DNA from: Tritrichomonas musculus
Taxonomy: Eukaryota; Parabasalia; Tritrichomonadida; Tritrichomonadidae
Reading direction: 5' to 3'
DNA length: 64,000 bases
Assembly: GCA_039105265.1 (NCBI GenBank)
Contig: JAPFFF010000028.1
Coordinates: forward strand, 1,054,001 to 1,118,000
Shown here: one piece after another, positions 22,115 through 31,885 of the stretch
How the letters are laid out: every line of letters begins with the position of its first letter
How positions within the stretch are numbered: the first letter of the stretch is position 1
Program-made: the position numbers and the translations under genes
The notes under the pieces: model-generated
What the model was told of the DNA's origin: nothing
Database searches by the model: none
The model's input: the letters and a program-made list of their open reading frames with translations, nothing else

Positions 22115-22847
22115 GGGAAATCGTAATCGCCCGTAATCGTAATAGCCCGTGGCGGTTTAGGTCAATATTGACCTTGTATCGTACCATAGAAAAAAAAGTC
22201 TGGAACTTTTTTGCACTTTTGCAAAAAAAAGCATGGGTAGCTACTCATGGTTTTTTCTATATAAAAAAAATATAAACGAATATTTTTTTATTAGTCTAAA
22301 ATCGATATTATTATGAGCATTCGCATATAAACAAGAAAGCGCAAATATTTTTAACACCATCATTTTATTATTTTGATGTATATAATTACGTAAATTCCAA
22401 CTTTTCGCAATATCATTGATATTGGAAATCATATACTTTAAAAATTAAAAGGTAGTTAATTAATTTTGAGTAATACGGTTTCATATTTATTTTTAAGCCT
22501 TTGGATTGTGCATTTGCTTACACAATATAAAATTTTCATATAATATTTAGATTAAAATTTTGATTTTCTCTGTTATAAAGTAATCAATAGAACTTTTATT
22601 AGTATATAAAATATTTGTCCTTTCTTGTTTATAAGCCAAGGCTCATAATAATATCGATTTTAGACTAATAAAAAAATATTCGGTTTATATTTTTTTTTAT
22701 ATAGAAAAAACCATGAGTAGCTACCCATGCTTTTTTTTGCAAAAGTGCAAAAAAGTTCCAGACTTTTTTTTTCTATGGTACGATACAAGGTCAATATTGA
22801 CCTAAACCGCCACGGGCTATTACGATTACGGGCGATTACGATTTCCC
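22115..22847. mobile_element. MULE-like MITE with 9-bp duplication
   Basis: 733 bp bounded by inverted repeats of about 234 bp (22115-22348 and 22613-22847) that begin GGGAAATCGTAATCGCCCG. A perfect 9-bp TTTTAATTT flanks both sides (22106-22114 and 22848-22856). Long inverted repeats plus a 9-bp duplication are the Mutator/MULE signature. The roughly 265-bp centre has no coding sequence. CCCGTAATCG-type subrepeats sit at each end. Confidence 0.75.
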
Positions 22848-22856
22848 TTTTAATTT

Positions 22857-23938
22857 TCAGAAGTATATAAAAAAATTGAATGTTTTCTTTTTTGATATTT
22901 AGTTTCTTCATCGCCCAGGCTTTTTATTGATATAGTTAGTTATAACATAACTTCAAAGATAAAGGTTAGTTGGGAAAACATATTCAAAAAGTTGAATTAG
23001 TTAACGGAATGATTCAATTTTGGAGCCACTTGGTAAGAAATTATAAACGGTCAAACAATAAATTTGGTATAAATAAAGGTAAATTAAAATTAGATATATG
23101 TCCTATAATATTGGACCTTGATTAAAAAATCATAAAAAATTAAAATCAGCTTTTTTTTATTCAATTTTCTCTCAATTTATAAAAATAGCTTTCAAATATT
23201 TTTTATATTTTTTCCCTTATTGAAATTTTGAGATTTTTAGAAAAAGCAATATCTTAATTTAAAATTAAATTAATCTATATTAATATTATGATTTCATAAT
23301 AGAATTATATATTAAAAATATATATAAATGAGATATTTCATTTTAAAATTAAAAAGCAAAGATAATCAAAATTAAAATTATTTTATATTTATTTGAATTT
23401 TTATAATTTCAAAAAAAAACTAAGTTTTAATAAAAATTATAAATATACATAATATATTTTTATTATAATATTATAAACATAAATATAATAGTAAATAATA
23501 TTTTAAAATATTTATAATAAATCATATACTAATAAATTTTAAAAATCATTATAATAGAATAATTGATTATTTCTAACTTTTTCAAAACGAATTTTTATAG
23601 CATGCTTCAATTTTTATATTCAAAATTTTAGGTATAGAAAAAATCATTTATTTCTTTTTATATTTTGTCTTTGATTATAATCAACAAGATATAACTTTAA
23701 ACAAAATTAAATTAAACAATTAATTTAAAATTAAAATAGATATTTTTATTCTTAATAAATGAAATTTTCTTATATAAATTGAATGATCTTTTTAAATTCT
23801 TTTTATTTTGAGAAAATTATTTCAAATATTTTTGAAAGATTTTATCTATACTATTTGAATAGTTTACAAAAAAAATATGAAAATTTAAATTATTCATAAA
23901 AACTTTATCTTTAATATTTATGAACTATAATTAATATT
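22857..23938. other. Gene-free AT-rich region
   Basis: About 1.1 kb of very AT-rich sequence following the MITE. No open frame, RNA gene or clear repeat was recognised. Confidence 0.45.
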
Positions 23939-24765
23939 TTATTTTATTATTATATGTAAAATCGGAGAGCTTGTTTGAGATTTAGGGAAAGATATTGTGA
24001 AAGAATTATCTTGAGTTTGTTTGTTTGATAACGAAGCGTTCGAATTTAAAAGAGAATTATTATGTAAATCACTGTTAGTTTGTATAATTGGAGAGCTTGT
24101 TTGAGATTTAGGGAAAGATATTGTGAAAGAATTATCTTGAGTTTGTTTGTTTGATAACGAAGCGTTCGAATTTAAAAGAGAATTATTATGTAAATCACTG
24201 TTAGTTTGTATAATTGGAGAGCTTGTTTGAGATTTAGGGAAAGATATTGTGAAAGAATTATCTTGAGTTTGTTTGTTTGATAACGAAGCGTTCGAATTTA
24301 AAAGAGAATTATTATGTAAATCACTGTTAGTTTGTATAATTGGAGAGCTTGTTTGAGATTTAGGGAAAGATATTGTGAAAGAATTATCTTGAGTTTGTTT
24401 GTTTGATAACGAAGCGTTCGAATTTAAAAGAGAATTATTATGTAAATCACTGTTAGTTTGTATAATTGGAGAGCTTGTTTGAGATTTAGGGAAAGATATT
24501 GTGAAAGAATTATCTTGAGTTTGTTTGTTTGATAACGAAGCGTTCGAATTTAAAAGAGAATTATTATGTAAATCACTGTTAGTTTGTATAATTGGAGAGC
24601 TTGTTTGAGATTTAGGGAAAGATATTGTGAAAGAATTATCTTGAGTTTGTTTGTTTGATAACGAAGCGTTCGAATTTAAAAGAGAATTATTATGTAAATC
24701 ACTGTTAGTTTGTATAATTGGAGAGCTTGTTTGAGATTTAGGGAAAGAAATTGTGAAAGAATTAT
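23939..24765 (-). pseudogene. 3' part of a 126-bp-repeat host gene cut by the Polinton-like element
   Basis: Six full units plus a partial one of a 42-residue repeat (SFTISFPKSQTSSP, then IIQTNSDLHNNSLL, then NSNASLSNKQTQDN), ending in a short hydrophobic tail and stop. Its 5' part lies 20 kb away at 44891-45286. The break falls between the codons for QDN and SFTIS. The open frame now runs back into the element's left terminal repeat, which supplies a chance ATG at 24808. The function of the host protein is unknown; it is low-complexity and Ser/Asn/Gln-rich. Confidence 0.85.
23960..24760. repeat. 126-bp tandem repeats
   Basis: Six near-identical 126-bp units, homogenised at DNA level. One further unit sits in the detached 5' part near 44896-45015. 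The pre-insertion site sequence (GAAAGAATTATCTTGAG) is still present in each intact unit, so the empty site can be read directly. Confidence 0.92.
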
Positions 24766-24826
24766 AGTTAGATATGGTAGTGGGTGTTTCACACCACACT
24801 ACACACATGAAACTTACACTTTTTGT
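24766..24826. repeat. Left terminal inverted repeat
   Basis: 61 bp, about 82% identical to the reverse complement of 44830-44890. The best conserved block, TAGTGGGTGTTT-(C/T)-ACACC, can fold into a small hairpin (GGTGT/ACACC). Beyond 24826 the two ends diverge until the inner inverted repeat. Confidence 0.9.
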
Positions 24827-24982
24827 CGTTTTTCGTTATGAAAATTAATTTTGGTCTCGCCAAAAGAAATGTCATGATTTACGTCTCGTGATGCTAACTT
24901 TTAATGTATAACGTCATCAATAGGCTCATTGGTGATGATTTCATGTGTTGCTATCATAAATGATGTCTCATGTGTTGTGATG

Positions 24983-25043
24983 ATGAATGAAATATAATTT
25001 ATTGATATCATAAATGAAACGACTAACTGACCCAATCGATTAC
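24983..25043. repeat. Inner inverted repeat, left copy (partner 44265-44325)
   Basis: 61 bp identical in inverse orientation to 44265-44325. It covers about 31 bp of leader plus the first ten codons (MKRLTDPIDY) of two different genes. Perfect identity here, against 82% at the outer ends, implies recent conversion or exchange between ends. Confidence 0.88.
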
Positions 25044-26030
25044 ACACCAATACCAAAAGAATACGTGTTCTTCAGGGAAGATGGAAAGCAAGATAATGAC
25101 AGACCAAATAGATTTTATTTTAACTTGCCAGCTGATTGGTGCACTGCAGACAAAGGAGAGACAATTATTGGCTTTCGTACAATATGGATGTTAGCAAGAC
25201 GTCGTAAATTAGAATTCAATATCAAAGTCAGAAAATATTTCAGAAATGACACAACTAAAATAAGTCAAGTTGAATGCAATATTGTTTCATGGTTATCAAC
25301 AGACAAGGATTTGAGAGAAGTATGGAAAGATATGAATGAACAATTGAATATAGCTTTTAGACATTACAATGAACATCAATGGAAAGAAGGATATCCAAAA
25401 TTTTTCATCAATGATGAGGAGATACCAGAGATGTATATCAAAAACCAAAAACGAATCAGAGACGTTCAAATGGATGGATACTATGACTACAACAAAAAGA
25501 TGTTTATTGAAACTATTTATTCAGCAGCGAATGAAATAATAGAAGATGAAGTAGATGAAGAAGATAAAAATAAATTATGTTATGTTGATTTAGCTATTAC
25601 ATTTAAATATAGATATTATGACAAAAATAACAAAGAACAGTATAATGAACCACATGTGAAATGTGATTTTGCGGATATCATGAATGTTGGCTTTGAACCA
25701 TTTCAAAATGACCCGAACAATTATATGGATATAACTGATGACAAGGTTGAAGGAAAATGGTTAAGAGAAATTAAATTTGAGAATGTATGGGATAGACACA
25801 GTTGCAAAGTGTATTCATCAATAGCTGAAGAGACAAGCAAGGGATATGTTGGAAATAGTTATCAAAATTTCTCGCCGATAAAATATTTCAAATTGAATTC
25901 AACTGACCAAACATTTTGGATTGAATTTTATAGTGGTCGTAATTATAAAATGCCAGTCAAATTTCCAGTTAGTGAAAGTTTTATGATTGAAATGCAGATG
26001 ATGAATCATCAGAAGCTGTTATATATATAA
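25014..26030 (+). CDS. Unrecognised element protein, possibly structural
   Basis: 338 residues, first gene of the + strand run, ending one base before the integrase ATG. The first ten codons lie in the inner inverted repeat and are shared with the 86-residue gene at the other end. Sequence is beta-rich and aromatic, with RFYFNLPADW near 40, IIGFRTIWMLARRRKLEFNI near 55-75, and a C-terminal FWIEFYSGRNYKMPVKFPVS stretch. This could be a jelly-roll minor capsid (penton-like) protein, but that is a guess from context. No enzyme motif was seen. Confidence 0.75.
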   Translation: MKRLTDPIDYTPIPKEYVFFREDGKQDNDRPNRFYFNLPADWCTADKGETIIGFRTIWMLARRRKLEFNIKVRKYFRNDTTKISQVECNIVSWLSTDKDLREVWKDMNEQLNIAFRHYNEHQWKEGYPKFFINDEEIPEMYIKNQKRIRDVQMDGYYDYNKKMFIETIYSAANEIIEDEVDEEDKNKLCYVDLAITFKYRYYDKNNKEQYNEPHVKCDFADIMNVGFEPFQNDPNNYMDITDDKVEGKWLREIKFENVWDRHSCKVYSSIAEETSKGYVGNSYQNFSPIKYFKLNSTDQTFWIEFYSGRNYKMPVKFPVSESFMIEMQMMNHQKLLYI

Positions 26031-26031
26031 A

Positions 26032-26823
26032 ATGACATTCAAGTCAATTGAAGATTTATATAATCGTTTTCCATGGCGGACTCCATCAAAATTTGTACCA
26101 CTAGCGAAAAGATATGGATTTAATGAAAAGGAAGCAAGAGAATATTTGAAAAATAATATCATTCATGATGTAGTGCCAGACAAACCAAAATATATGAACA
26201 TCTATTCAAAACATCCTGGAGGATATCAAATGGACACGTTCATTAATAACAGACGAAAGAATGAATTAAATTATTTGATGTTCATTAATATAAACACACG
26301 CAAAGCTTACAGTTATCCATTGGTTGGGAAAGGAGCAAAAACAATAATAGAAGCATTTAATAAATTCATTCATGATGTCAAAAATGTATATTCAATAACG
26401 TCAGACCAAGACCCAGCATATTTGTCAAATGAATTCTTGGATTACATTAAATCAAAGAACATTATTTATAGAACAACAGAAGACAATAATCATAATGTGT
26501 TGGGAATAATAAATCGATTCATGAGAACAATTAGGGACATGATAGGTGAAAATAGATATATTGACGAAGATGAAATGAAATCATTAATTGAAGCATATAA
26601 TGAAACGCCACACAAATCATTGAATAATAGAGCACCAAATGATATAACAGAAAATGATGAAATGGAATATATTAAAAAAATGTCTAAAAATAATCCATAT
26701 GATTATAAGCCTGACGATAGAGTGAGAATAGTTAACATTGATGGTCCATCGTGGGCGAAAGCAAAAAGACGTTCACATGTTAGCAAAGAGGGATATATTG
26801 TTGATTTAAAAAATAGGAAATAA
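26032..26823 (+). CDS. Retroviral-type (rve) integrase, catalytic Glu replaced by Asn
   Basis: 263 residues. RNase H-like integrase core with Asp68 (YQMDTF), Asp125 (SDQDPAYLS) and, 35 residues further, Asn161 in GIINRFMRTIRD where DD35E enzymes have Glu. The C-terminal SH3-like region has DRVRI and WAKAKRRSHVSKEGYIVD. Known: Polinton integrases of this family insert the linear element and make 5-6 bp duplications. The flanking ATTAT duplication fits past activity. Inferred: this copy is probably catalytically dead unless the family tolerates Asn. Confidence 0.9.
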   Translation: MTFKSIEDLYNRFPWRTPSKFVPLAKRYGFNEKEAREYLKNNIIHDVVPDKPKYMNIYSKHPGGYQMDTFINNRRKNELNYLMFININTRKAYSYPLVGKGAKTIIEAFNKFIHDVKNVYSITSDQDPAYLSNEFLDYIKSKNIIYRTTEDNNHNVLGIINRFMRTIRDMIGENRYIDEDEMKSLIEAYNETPHKSLNNRAPNDITENDEMEYIKKMSKNNPYDYKPDDRVRIVNIDGPSWAKAKRRSHVSKEGYIVDLKNRK

Positions 26824-26827
26824 ATTT

Positions 26828-27121
26828 ATGATTAAAGCTAAAGATAAATCAGTTGATAAATATCCTGGATATCAATTAGTGAAGACAGATAATAAAAATA
26901 TTGCTGATACATTGAAGAATGGTAAACGTGGAATTATTGACAAAATAACTGACTACAATAAAAAATCAAATCAATATCAAGTCATTTATGAAGGGGGTGT
27001 GAAAGATAAGATAGCAGCGAGAAATTTGAGAGAAGGTAATCCAACGATGTTAAGTCGAATGGAACGTGAATATTGGAGCAAACAACAAACGATACCACCA
27101 CAAATATTAAAATGGTCTTAA
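26828..27121 (+). CDS. Small SH3/chromo-like protein following the integrase
   Basis: 97 residues, starting 4 bp after the integrase stop in a different frame. The core GIIDKITDYNKKSNQYQVIY followed by E-G-G resembles an SH3/Tudor/chromo-type barrel (turn, Tyr, acidic-Gly). Polinton integrases often carry such a domain at their C-terminus, so this may be the split-off end of the integrase or a separate partner. No enzyme motif is visible. Confidence 0.65.
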   Translation: MIKAKDKSVDKYPGYQLVKTDNKNIADTLKNGKRGIIDKITDYNKKSNQYQVIYEGGVKDKIAARNLREGNPTMLSRMEREYWSKQQTIPPQILKWS

Positions 27122-27195
27122 TTGTCGTTCATATATTTATTATATATTTTTGAAAATTTATTGATGACATTCCAAAAGCTTTAAATAATCTTCGA

Positions 27196-28071
27196 ATGAA
27201 ACATTTATATATGAATAAAATGAGCAGATTAATAAAACAAGTTGAAACACTAATTAAAACAACATTGAAGAAAAATGAGAAAGAAATTGAAGGTGCATTG
27301 ATTAAACCATTATCACCAGACTATCCATTTTCAACAAATGGTATATATTTTCTGATTGGCAAACCAGGTAGTGGTAAAACATATTGGCTATGGAAACATA
27401 TTATGATAACGGAAAAGCTATTTAAACATCCATATTATAATAAAATCATTTTTTGTTCAACTAGTGGTAAAGCTGATAAGACATCTGAAGTGTTGAGTAA
27501 AAATATTAAAACAAAAATCAATTATGTTAGTGAAGATGAATTAATGAATTATTTGAAGAAACATATCAAACGCAAAACGAAATATTATGCAATGGTGAAA
27601 CATGTATTGTCTAAACTAAAAGAAACGTCAGAAGAGATGGCACGATTAATAAACAAACATTCATTGTTTGATATTGAAGATAGAATAGCTTATATTTCAA
27701 ACAAGCTTGTCAAATATAACACGACAGCTTATCCATATCATACATTGATTATACTTGATGATTGTGCTGGTAGTGATTTGTTGAAGAATGGAAATAGTGA
27801 ATTCATAAGATTGTTGACAAAAACGAGACACTATAATTTGACATGTATAATGGCTTTTCAAACATTGAGATTCGTTCATTTGAATGCAAAACGTATGGCT
27901 ACAGATATTATTTGTTATAGCGGATTTAGCAAAGAGGATTTCACAGCATTATTGATGCAAACAAATAATAATCTTGATGTTAAATCGACAGTTAATGAAT
28001 ATCTACAACATGACGACCCACATGATAAATTTATAATGAATATCACAGCTGGTAAATATTATTTTGAATAA
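27196..28071 (+). CDS. A32-like DNA-packaging ATPase (FtsK/HerA type)
   Basis: 291 residues. Walker A GKPGSGKT at 55-62, Walker B HTLIILDDC at 182-190, and a downstream TCIMAFQTLRF stretch that fits the sensor segment of the packaging ATPases. Known: these ATPases pump the genome into capsids of Polintons, virophages and NCLDVs. Alternative in-frame ATGs at residues 6 and 9 exist. Part of the left + strand cluster with the capsid gene; a function in virion assembly follows from family and context. Confidence 0.88.
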   Translation: MKHLYMNKMSRLIKQVETLIKTTLKKNEKEIEGALIKPLSPDYPFSTNGIYFLIGKPGSGKTYWLWKHIMITEKLFKHPYYNKIIFCSTSGKADKTSEVLSKNIKTKINYVSEDELMNYLKKHIKRKTKYYAMVKHVLSKLKETSEEMARLINKHSLFDIEDRIAYISNKLVKYNTTAYPYHTLIILDDCAGSDLLKNGNSEFIRLLTKTRHYNLTCIMAFQTLRFVHLNAKRMATDIICYSGFSKEDFTALLMQTNNNLDVKSTVNEYLQHDDPHDKFIMNITAGKYYFE

Positions 28072-28094
28072 TAATTGATTTTATTAAATTATAA

Positions 28095-28445
28095 ATGGGT
28101 TTCAACAAGTTTCTGAAAAATTTAATTAGGGAAGGAATAATTGGACATGAGCTTAGACATGTTTTTGGTGCTGCAGATTTTATGACAAATGGTTTGGCGA
28201 GAAAGTTTTATGACAACACTATAACATTTATGAATAATAATACCAAAAATATTGGAACATTATTGAATACCGCTGGAAATACATTACTAAAAGATTCGAT
28301 AAGAAATGGTTTATCATCTATATCTGACGAGGCTATTAAATGGCTCCCAAATAGCAAACTCAAAAGCACATTGAAAAAAATTAATAATGTAGCTCAAGGA
28401 AGACCAGAAGATTATAAAAAAAATAAAACAAATGCCAAAATTTGA
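28095..28445 (+). CDS. Small helical element protein, possibly frame-shifted into the next frame
   Basis: 116 residues between the ATPase and capsid genes. Starts MGFNKFLKNLIREGI and continues with amphipathic helices. No known family was recognised; position and amphipathic character recall small membrane-active minor capsid proteins, but this is only contextual. It ends in an A-rich stretch (28414-28431) that overlaps the 42-residue frame at 28432. The two may be one protein broken by a one-base change. Confidence 0.6.
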   Translation: MGFNKFLKNLIREGIIGHELRHVFGAADFMTNGLARKFYDNTITFMNNNTKNIGTLLNTAGNTLLKDSIRNGLSSISDEAIKWLPNSKLKSTLKKINNVAQGRPEDYKKNKTNAKI

Positions 28446-28560
28446 AGATATAAATGAAGCTATGAAATATAGAAACGATAGAATAAACGGCATCGGTGCC
28501 ACAGCAGCAAAAGAAAAATTAGTGAAAAGAAAAAGAAATAGAAATGCGGGATATCAATGA
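28432..28560 (+). CDS. 42-residue basic peptide, possible continuation of the preceding gene
   Basis: Starts with ATG 14 bp before the preceding stop, in the +1 frame. Encodes a basic C-terminus (VKRKRNRN). The frame is also open upstream of the ATG through the A-run, which favours a one-base shift over an independent gene. Confidence 0.45.
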   Translation: MPKFEDINEAMKYRNDRINGIGATAAKEKLVKRKRNRNAGYQ

Positions 28561-28613
28561 TAGTGCTTTTCGATGTTTTTCTTTGCTTAAAACTGTTTTT
28601 TGTTGATATTTAA

Positions 28614-29105
28614 ATGTCCAAACAAATTAGAGGAAGTAGACGATTAGCTATTATACAACGATGGCTACAAGGTCATGATGATGAAAATTACGAAGTGCTA
28701 CCAACGAGAACTGAAGGTCGCTACATAGTTAGGGAACGTAAGAAACCAGTTATTGAATCTAATGACGATGAGCCAACAAATGATTCAAACAATGAAGCAA
28801 CTGATGATGAATCAGACAATGAACAAACAAAACCAACACGTCATCGAAGAACTAAAACAAATGACCCGACTATTGATTACGAGATTCTAAATGAATTAAA
28901 ACAATTAGGCGAAGAGATGAAAATGAATCGTCAACGTAAAGAACAGAAGCAATTAATGAAAGAAGTCTTTCGAAAACAAATGAACAAACAATATCAACAA
29001 CCATCAATATCATATAATGATTATTCAAATGAAAACAATATTGGTGAAAATATTGAAGCAACTGTACCTCGTAGACGAAATAATATATTTGCTGATATGG
29101 CTTGA
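28614..29105 (+). CDS. Acidic/basic low-complexity element protein
   Basis: 163 residues. A basic N-terminus (MSKQIRGSRRLAIIQRWLQG), an acidic Asp/Asn/Glu linker (about 50-85), a basic HRRTK patch, then a predicted helix (EILNELKQLGEEMKMNRQRK) and a basic RRRNN ending. No known fold was recognised. It lies directly before the capsid gene, so a role in virion assembly or as a core protein is possible. The ATG follows the T-rich leader motif common to this element. Confidence 0.7.
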   Translation: MSKQIRGSRRLAIIQRWLQGHDDENYEVLPTRTEGRYIVRERKKPVIESNDDEPTNDSNNEATDDESDNEQTKPTRHRRTKTNDPTIDYEILNELKQLGEEMKMNRQRKEQKQLMKEVFRKQMNKQYQQPSISYNDYSNENNIGENIEATVPRRRNNIFADMA

Positions 29106-29144
29106 TGAATGAGTTAAATCATATTTTTTTATTTTTGATACAAA

Positions 29145-30752
29145 ATGATTAATAACGAAGCCTATTTGAAAACAAGCGCTGAAGTATGTACACAAATTGC
29201 ATCATATTTTGATATCGTTGATAATTGTATTGCTATGAGTGATACAAATAAACAATACACAATTAATCCTCAAACATCATATTCACCATCACCACATATT
29301 CCACAAGGAAGCTATACATCAGTTATCATATCACCAAACACAAACAATACAGCTGATTTATATAATGGATTTATCAAAGCTGACATGGAAGTTAATATTG
29401 GAATGAAAGGAGATGGGTTAGGATATTTAACATCTGATAATTATGATTTTGACCGTGTGTGGTTTGGTTTCAAAGATGCACGAGACGCTATTGAAAAATA
29501 TGAAATTGTAGCAAATGGTATTACAATTTATACACAAAACTTTGGATGTGAAGAATCATTTTTAACATCATGTTGTGCTAATGAAACAACAAAACGAGCT
29601 GATGTATATTCGAAGAGTAGACACAAAGATGTTTGGAATTTCGATGGATGTAATAGATATGGATTCACTTTTCATTGGGGTGCTGATGTTGCAGATGGAA
29701 AAGGACCAACAGAAACTGGACCACAAACGATACATTTGAAAATAGATTTGAGACGATTTTTGCCACTATCGAATATAAAATATCTTCCTGCATTTGCAGG
29801 TAAAATTGAATTGCGTTTGTTCTTCAGTTGTGCGGGTATGGTTTGCTGTCCAGTAGGTCCAGATTTAAAATTGAGAAATAGTTTAAATAAATTTGTTAAA
29901 TATGATTTATCTGATATCACAAATGAATTTGTACCACTTGGTGAAGAAGTTAAATTATGGTCATCTATTACAACAGCTGATGGTGTCAGCACTGTCAAAT
30001 GGATAACAAAGATGTTTCATGTCAATAGTTATGAAACAACTGATTGTCAATCTATTGTACCATGTTTTGGTATTGATGCTAGAATTTATAACGGACTTGT
30101 TCAACGATATAGCGACCCATCACATCCATTAACATTTCCGACACAAACAATTTCAGTTTATACAACAACAAATAAACTAACACAAACGATAGACAAATCA
30201 ACAATCACAATCACTCCACGTTTCGTTGATTCCATCTTTTGTCTATTCCCACTCAAACACACTCACAAAACTGTATTCAAAAATCCATTATTTAATAGCT
30301 TTCAATTGAATTGTGGTTCATATGGAAACATTCCAGCTAAACCATTTGGTACAGATGGCAACAGTCCTGAGTTTATTGAATATTGTCAGAATGCAATGAA
30401 TATGAATGGTGAACAGTCAGGATTTAACAAAGAGGTCATCGCATCACTAGCAAACACAAAACGATATCATGATAATGCAGGAAATTATAGTAATGATGCA
30501 ACATCATTTTTCATTGGTCTACCAACAGAAACTGATAACACATATCAACAGGGTTTAACATCATTATCACCAATCAATTTTGAAATTAATGTTGCACAGA
30601 AGAAAGACAATGATGATGATTATGCTAATATTGTTGATTGTGCTCCATTGTTATGTTTATTATATGATTCATCAATTTCAATATTGGTACAGCCAAATGG
30701 TATGCCACCAATGGTTAGAATTGGTACATACGATATCACAACTCCAGAGTAA
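29145..30752 (+). CDS. Major capsid protein, double jelly-roll type
   Basis: 535 residues, beta-rich throughout. Features consistent with Polinton/NCLDV-lineage double-jelly-roll capsids: a first barrel containing VWFGFKDARDAIEKYEIVAN and IDLRRFLPLSNIKYLPAF followed by KIELRLFF, and a second barrel containing SIFCLFPLKH, FKNPLFNSFQLNCGSYGN, and a terminal ISILVQPNGMPPMVRIG. Size matches the family. Unbroken frame. It is preceded by the shared T-rich leader (ends ATACAAAATG). Assignment is by pattern and context; a structure prediction would settle it. Confidence 0.8.
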   Translation: MINNEAYLKTSAEVCTQIASYFDIVDNCIAMSDTNKQYTINPQTSYSPSPHIPQGSYTSVIISPNTNNTADLYNGFIKADMEVNIGMKGDGLGYLTSDNYDFDRVWFGFKDARDAIEKYEIVANGITIYTQNFGCEESFLTSCCANETTKRADVYSKSRHKDVWNFDGCNRYGFTFHWGADVADGKGPTETGPQTIHLKIDLRRFLPLSNIKYLPAFAGKIELRLFFSCAGMVCCPVGPDLKLRNSLNKFVKYDLSDITNEFVPLGEEVKLWSSITTADGVSTVKWITKMFHVNSYETTDCQSIVPCFGIDARIYNGLVQRYSDPSHPLTFPTQTISVYTTTNKLTQTIDKSTITITPRFVDSIFCLFPLKHTHKTVFKNPLFNSFQLNCGSYGNIPAKPFGTDGNSPEFIEYCQNAMNMNGEQSGFNKEVIASLANTKRYHDNAGNYSNDATSFFIGLPTETDNTYQQGLTSLSPINFEINVAQKKDNDDDYANIVDCAPLLCLLYDSSISILVQPNGMPPMVRIGTYDITTPE

Positions 30753-30797
30753 ATGAATAATCAACAATGAATTATGTTATTATTTATTTTTGTTTAA

Positions 30798-31193
30798 ATG
30801 AGCCAAACGAATAAATATAAATCAGCGAATAGCGTTATTGTTGGAGCTGAAGGTACAATGTATAATGAAAACACACAAACGATTAAAAATGTTTCAAAAT
30901 TAAATTGTGGTTTATTTACTAATGATAACACATATGCAATCACATTCAATCCATATTTGAATCAACCAGATTATAAAATTATTCCTGAAGAACATAAGAA
31001 ATTAGAGAAGACACGACAACATATAACAAAACCATTGAATGAACCACCAACTATAATCACAGATAATGGGAAGTTCATAAGGAAAACACATTTACCACCA
31101 GCACAATTCAAACCAAAATATCAAAAACGAGAGAATAAAAATATGATTCAAGGAACATGTAGTGAAGTATTTAATACAAACATTATTTATTAA
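30798..31193 (+). CDS. Unrecognised element protein
   Basis: 131 residues, directly downstream of the capsid gene with the same leader motif (TTATTTTTGTTTAAATG). Contains TYAITFNPYLNQPDYKIIPE and a Lys/Pro-rich middle part. No enzyme motif, membrane segment or signal peptide. Function unknown; probable virion-related by position. Confidence 0.7.
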   Translation: MSQTNKYKSANSVIVGAEGTMYNENTQTIKNVSKLNCGLFTNDNTYAITFNPYLNQPDYKIIPEEHKKLEKTRQHITKPLNEPPTIITDNGKFIRKTHLPPAQFKPKYQKRENKNMIQGTCSEVFNTNIIY

Positions 31194-31226
31194 ACTGATT
31201 ACACTGATTTTTATTTTTAATTCAAA

Positions 31227-31757
31227 ATGATTAAGAAGCGAACAAATACAGCTGGTATTCAAGCTAACGTTTCATTAGAACCAACATCAGCGGCTCAATC
31301 AAATAATAATATCAATAATAATATTATCATTAATAAACGAGATGATGGAAAAGAGGATATTGTAATCACAAGAGATTTGACAATTGATGATAAACCACAA
31401 GATGAAACATTGACTGATTATAAATTAACGATTTTAGAAACGTTTGCTCAAATATTATTGAACCAAGATAAAGCATTATTAGCTAATCTAATTTCTAAAA
31501 ATACAATCATTGTTCCTGCAACATCATTACAACAAATAATTAAATCAATTACAAAAGCAGAGTCAGTTGATATATTTTATGATGAAGATATTCATTGTTG
31601 TGCTACAAAATCAAATCCAATTCGAAAAATAGAATCAATTAAAATCGTCAATGAAAATGGTGAAGTATGTACAGATTTCAAACAGACATTTAACAAAGAG
31701 TTCAACAATTTAACAAATAATTATCATGTATGTCTCAAATATGTCATCAATGGATAA
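31227..31757 (+). CDS. Unrecognised element protein
   Basis: 176 residues. Asn-rich N-terminus (residues 25-38), then a mixed alpha/beta region containing YKLTILETFAQILLNQDKAL and a Cys pair in IHCCATKS. No known family. The ATG sits after TTATTTTTAATTCAAA, a variant of the element's leader motif. Confidence 0.7.
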   Translation: MIKKRTNTAGIQANVSLEPTSAAQSNNNINNNIIINKRDDGKEDIVITRDLTIDDKPQDETLTDYKLTILETFAQILLNQDKALLANLISKNTIIVPATSLQQIIKSITKAESVDIFYDEDIHCCATKSNPIRKIESIKIVNENGEVCTDFKQTFNKEFNNLTNNYHVCLKYVING

Positions 31758-31885
31758 AAAATAATTTTTTTAATTTGTAGATGAGACGAAATTAAACATC
31801 AATTGGAATCCATAGCAAATATTATAAAATATGCATTCTAATATTGATTGTTTTCTTTTGTCTTTTATTTTTATCACTTCATAAA

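Noticed and set aside
22241-22911. Two small - strand frames in the MULE-like MITE
   Set aside because: They lie in the inverted repeats, mirror each other partly and have no transposase motif.
24766-24808. True start of the repeat protein at 24808
   Set aside because: The ATG and the first residues lie in the element's terminal repeat; the real 5' part is at 44891-45286.
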